64,000 bases of DNA from positions 97,290-161,289 of the forward strand of contig CANFHU010000005.1 in NCBI GenBank assembly GCA_947446925.1, in the 5' to 3' direction. The notes under the pieces are model-generated. The model was not told the origin of the DNA and made no database searches. It worked only from the letters and a program-made list of their open reading frames with translations. This DNA is from Flavobacteriia bacterium. GTDB taxonomy: Bacteria; Bacteroidota; Bacteroidia; Flavobacteriales_D; Crocinitomicaceae. Made by a program: the position numbers and the translations under genes. Below, piece by piece: positions 61,201 to 64,000 of this stretch (position 1 is the first letter of the stretch; each line of letters begins with the position of its first letter).

Positions 61201-62908
61201 ATCCAACGCTGGTGCTACCATCGTGAGTTTCCCTGTAAATATGTATAGCTGTACAATGGATAAATTCGATTGGTTAATGGACAAAGAAAAAATTGACCTT
61301 ACTACCAACGATAAAAACCTAGTGGCATCGAACGATGAGAATCTTGTTTCAAACATGTTCTCTACCAATCCGCGACAAGATTCATTACAATTTAGAACAT
61401 CGAAAGCATTCTTCGACTTAAAAGTAAATGAACTACTTTGTACGGATGCGAAATACATCGACGTTGCAGATGCACGTATTTATCCAGATAGTGGACGTGT
61501 AGTAATCCACAAAAAAGCGAAAATGGACCCCTTGAACAACTCCTTAATTATCGCTAACCGAGTGACACGTTTCCATAAATTCTTACATACAAGTACCGTG
61601 ATTGCTTCGCGTAACAGTTATTCTTCGCGAGGAGATTATCCATACTACGATGCAGACTCTAATTTAACAACCATTAAACTAGAAAGTATTGGGGTGGACT
61701 CTGTTTTTCATACTGTTGCATTTGGTAAAATAAATGAAAAAGATACCTTCAAGTTGAGTAAGCAATTTGAATTCTTTGGAGGGGTGAAAATCAATTCTCC
61801 TACACCGTTATTAACGTTTAAAGGTTCTACGCGAATTAAACATAATTGTAACAAATTCTCCCGTAGTTGGATGGCATTTAACGCTGAAATCGACCCTAAA
61901 AACATTCAAATACCAGTGGGAGAAAGTATTACAACAACGGCTAACACACCAATTTCAGCAGGGATCCTATGGAGAGATTCCCCAAGTGCAGATAGTGTGA
62001 AAATGTATCCAACATTCTTGTCTCCGTTAATCAGTGAAAAGGATCCTGTAGTAATTACAGCGTCTGGATTATTGCAATTTAACAGTGAAACGCATGAATT
62101 TCAAATTGGAGCAAAAGAGAAATTAGCAAACTTGAACCTGAAAGGAAATTACATTGCTTTAAATACCAAAGAATGTTCCTTAAGTGGAAGTGGGAAAATA
62201 AACCTTGGTATGAATTATGGACCAATAGTAGTAGATGCAGTTGGAAATGTTAAATATGAAACCGAAACTGGTAAAACTAAATTAGACATCACCGCTAAAT
62301 TTAAATTACCAATTGATAAATCCATTGTACCTATTATGGTTGGAAAAATCAATGCAGAAGAAAGTTTATCCATCATCGATACTGCCAATTGTAATTTGTT
62401 CCAAGCAATACATGAATGGACAGATGAAAAAACGGCAAACAAAATTATAGCTTCATATCGTGAAAAAGGGGAATACAAAAAAGTTCCTTCCGAATTTGAA
62501 GATGGATTTGTAATCACAGGTTTACAACTTTCCTCGTTTGAAAACAAAAAAGTACAAACCAAAGGAATCATTTCTACCAATGATATGGCTGCGATTGTAA
62601 ATTTAAATGACAACGTGGTGATGAAATTAGTTCCTGTAAAAGCGGTATTCGAACAAATGTATTCGGAAAATGTTTCAGGAGATAAATTTGGTTTATACAT
62701 CAATGCTGCCATTGGTAAAGATTATTACTTCGAACATGCGATGACGAAAGAAGATGGGGAAATGAAAATTTTCTCCGAAGACGAAGATTTTGCAAATCGT
62801 ATTAATGGCCTAAAAGCAGACAAACGTAAGTCGAAAAACTTCATGTATGAGTTTACCGATAACCGTGTATTTATTAGTAAATTCTTACGTTTATTTAGTA
62901 ATAACTAA
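58280..62908 (+). CDS. Very large (1542 aa) predicted secreted protein, unknown function
   Basis: Signal peptide MNRVIGSIVTFLVLTCLSFTNAQ; repeated G-x-G beta motifs; no family confidently recognised. Confidence 0.85.
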   Translation: MNRVIGSIVTFLVLTCLSFTNAQTYSQNREKFVKELMNALADIKTSDPRDFVKKELQNMLIETSEFPDDYFKRMVETCNLLETKKLHAYPEIYNYVYSMYSIIEKKQSSASYKAWHTAVDQLLASKNLNKFKDFIELSSDFFSKGIISDAPNHVWYFKGGKFSFDVTDKPVIKFENGKLACYAKNTNHETNKKKPFHDSIVVDGTSGIYDPVFKKFEGNGGVINWEKVGMDRATNFATLKHFAISLKMANLDCDSVILVTPYFARPILGKLNDRAFVVTREVDRTFPAFISFDKRLFIKNIKEDVDYNGGFAQRGNSFEGLGTVKEPATITIFEKGKAFIKMSAQMISVDPNKIISPNSHVAIFIGQNDSISHPGLDIVYNLEKHAIDFTRGKNGASSAPFSSSFHNLDFYVPKITWEKGKEVLKMEYEHGLSQEQRIARFESKTLFDARLYERLQAMEKIHPLIGISNFCNEKGATTITEGELASAMNKTIEQAKSMILELNSLGFISYDLDTKVVTVNQKTFNFVQARVDQIDYDNLMFVSDLRPKKIEGKTQEEIDKDENLVRLQRLYNKQADERRKIPYFGAMNLNNLELKLEAVDQVALSEVQQLAVFPKNATVTIQKDRNFLFSGWMNSGKMEINALEAQFVYADNKIKLFKTESSLFRVAPLKKEDGEKPIATGSVISGITGELFVDAPSNRSGKSKIVTDFPKITVFNNVKVYYAQKTIHKGAYDSARFYFDVYPFTMDSLDNFKEQAFRLKGELNSAGIFPIIKQELKIMPDYSFGFSQDAPKGGYDFYGTGAKYDNKIVLSNNGLQGSGKIDFVKSSSVSRAFTFLPDSTVGYAVFDNKPMEMGVQFPDVVSQKAYICYIPRGNKLKAYSTDIPLSFFNNEAKLNGMALITPNGMTGSGIMNFAVATMGSSLFKFSRWDMNADTSFFNLLNKEAVDEDKDQKYSLTTENIKSHISFKDRIGNFASNAGATIVSFPVNMYSCTMDKFDWLMDKEKIDLTTNDKNLVASNDENLVSNMFSTNPRQDSLQFRTSKAFFDLKVNELLCTDAKYIDVADARIYPDSGRVVIHKKAKMDPLNNSLIIANRVTRFHKFLHTSTVIASRNSYSSRGDYPYYDADSNLTTIKLESIGVDSVFHTVAFGKINEKDTFKLSKQFEFFGGVKINSPTPLLTFKGSTRIKHNCNKFSRSWMAFNAEIDPKNIQIPVGESITTTANTPISAGILWRDSPSADSVKMYPTFLSPLISEKDPVVITASGLLQFNSETHEFQIGAKEKLANLNLKGNYIALNTKECSLSGSGKINLGMNYGPIVVDAVGNVKYETETGKTKLDITAKFKLPIDKSIVPIMVGKINAEESLSIIDTANCNLFQAIHEWTDEKTANKIIASYREKGEYKKVPSEFEDGFVITGLQLSSFENKKVQTKGIISTNDMAAIVNLNDNVVMKLVPVKAVFEQMYSENVSGDKFGLYINAAIGKDYYFEHAMTKEDGEMKIFSEDEDFANRINGLKADKRKSKNFMYEFTDNRVFISKFLRLFSNN

Positions 62909-62918
62909 TTTTGAAAAT

Positions 62919-63551
62919 ATGGATGTTAATTATATTCTTTTTGCGATTAGCGCATACGTACTAGGTTCTATCCCTACCGCTGTTTGGGTAGGGAAGAAGT
63001 TCTATGGATTAGATGTACGTGAACATGGTTCTAAAAATGCTGGAGCGACCAATACATTTCGAGTTCTCGGCAAAAAACCTGGTAAAATTGTACTAGCCAT
63101 CGATGTACTAAAAGGTCTGGTAGCTGTGCTTTTACCACTTATCGTTTCCAATCAACACGACGAAAACACAATCATCAACTACAAATTAGTTGCGGCAATT
63201 TGTGTCATCTTAGGCCATGTATTCCCAATCTTCGCAGGTTTCCGAGGAGGGAAGGGGGTTGCCACTTCCTTAGGTGTAATTTTCGCGATTCATCCACCTG
63301 CTGCTGGAATATGTTTAGGAATCTTTTTGCTCGTTTTTTTAACTTTTAGTTACGTATCCTTAGGCGCAATCGTTACTGCCATCAGTTTTCCTTTAGTCAT
63401 CCATTTTGTATTTCAAGTAACTTCCATGCCTTTAACCATTTTCTCCATCGTCATCGGTGCCGCTGTTGTTATCACGCACAAGAAAAACATTAAACGTTTA
63501 CTACAAGGCTGCGAAAACAAAATGCCGGTGTTTAAGAAGAAAGAAGCATAA
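62919..63551 (+). CDS. plsY: Glycerol-3-phosphate acyltransferase PlsY
   Basis: AYVLGSIPTAVWVGKKFYGLDVREHGSKNAGATNTFRVLGKKPG; GHVFPIFAGFRGGKGVAT; start moved to MDVNYILF. Confidence 0.95.
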   Translation: MDVNYILFAISAYVLGSIPTAVWVGKKFYGLDVREHGSKNAGATNTFRVLGKKPGKIVLAIDVLKGLVAVLLPLIVSNQHDENTIINYKLVAAICVILGHVFPIFAGFRGGKGVATSLGVIFAIHPPAAGICLGIFLLVFLTFSYVSLGAIVTAISFPLVIHFVFQVTSMPLTIFSIVIGAAVVITHKKNIKRLLQGCENKMPVFKKKEA

Positions 63552-63558
63552 AGTAAGA

Positions 63559-63641
63559 AGAATTGGAAGGTATCCGAGATTAACGCTCCGCTAGATTTAC
63601 ACCGCGCAGCAGCAAGGAAGTTAATCCTGCGGTTCAATTCT
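63559..63641. other. GC-richer intergenic segment with nested inverted repeats
   Basis: AGAATTG(63559-63565)/CAATTCT(63635-63641) enclosing GATTAAC(63578-63584)/GTTAATC(63620-63626). Confidence 0.35.
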
Positions 63642-63744
63642 AAAAATAAACTCACAAAAAAACGTAATTCTAAACCTTAAAAAACGAACTTTATTATAGT
63701 AAACAAAAAGTGTTTTAGTAGTGAAAAAACTGACAGAAAAAGTA

Positions 63745-63773
63745 TTGGTTTTTAATTAGATAATGTAAATTTG
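63745..63773 (+). promoter_or_regulatory. Promoter-like element upstream of the RHS-like ORF
   Basis: TTG-N18-TAAATTTG. Confidence 0.4.
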
Positions 63774-63800
63774 AGATATGTATGTTTTATTTCTAAAACC

Positions 63801-64000
63801 ATGAAACCAAGGCATACGCTGGATAATAATCTATATGTGTTATCACCAATAAGTGAGTGGGTGACGAGTTATTATGTTCATGATGCACAGGGTAACGAAA
63901 TGGCAACCTACAACATTCACGGGCAAGAGAATAATGTTGGAGCATTGCATTTAAAAGAGCAATACATTTATGGTTCTTCAAGAATTGGTGCTGTTGATAA
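63801..64000 (+). CDS. RHS/YD-repeat-like protein, partial (runs off the window)
   Basis: Own translation MKPRHTLDNNLYVLSPISEWVTSYYVHDAQGNEMATYNIHGQENNVGALHLKEQYIYGSSRIGAVDN; YYVHDAQGNEMATY...QYIYGSSRIG is RHS-like. Confidence 0.6.
   Translation, partial: MKPRHTLDNNLYVLSPISEWVTSYYVHDAQGNEMATYNIHGQENNVGALHLKEQYIYGSSRIGAVD

Noticed and set aside
58461-62712. Many ORFs of 60-190 aa overlapping the giant gene on either strand
   Set aside because: Shadow ORFs of a long, clearly coding frame; no recognisable domains.
63631-63640. GGTTCAATTC resembling a tRNA T-loop
   Set aside because: Flanking bases do not form the 5-bp T stem and no matching acceptor or anticodon stem is present.
63793-63981. 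62-aa minus-strand ORF near the right edge
   Set aside because: Antisense to the RHS-like plus-strand frame, which has recognisable YD-type sequence.
1-64000. Searched by eye for CRISPR arrays, transposases, integrases, restriction-modification, rRNA and complete tRNAs
   Set aside because: None recognised; no regularly spaced direct repeats or mobile-element hallmark proteins in the ORF list.

Overview
AT-rich, gene-dense 64 kb chromosomal segment with strong Bacteroidota (probably Flavobacteriales-like) character: 1102-aa SecA with SEC-C tail, bacillithiol deacetylase, T9SS type-B-like sorted protein, BT_3928/DUF1599-type genes, TAnnTTTG-type promoter elements. Most of the window is housekeeping: rpmH, secA, gcvT, carB, fused CcsA/ResB-type cytochrome c biogenesis, pdhA/pdhC, folP, tpiA, prmA, plsY. 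Accessory content: (i) an exopolysaccharide/glycan locus (about 28.6-40.9 kb) with two flippases, FemAB/GNAT proteins, FkbM, deacetylase-like protein, AsnB, acyltransferase and glycosyltransferases, plus a second compact glycan operon radC-wecB-deacetylase-GSCFA (43.4-47.4 kb); (ii) an MNT/HepT (HEPN) pair translationally coupled to bshB1, with the HEPN catalytic His apparently replaced by Asp; (iii) a complementary active/inactive M16 peptidase pair; (iv) a putative glycine-lipid (glsB/glsA-like) acyltransferase pair; (v) a 1542-aa secreted protein of unknown function; (vi) an RHS/YD-like reading frame at the right edge preceded by a promoter-like element and a structured GC-richer intergenic segment. 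No rRNA, tRNA, CRISPR array, transposase or integrase was recognised. I see no unmistakable new system; the best leads are the degenerate HEPN/MNT pair, the glycan locus, the giant secreted protein and the RHS-edge/structured intergenic region. All product names come from reading the translations by eye; no database search was run.
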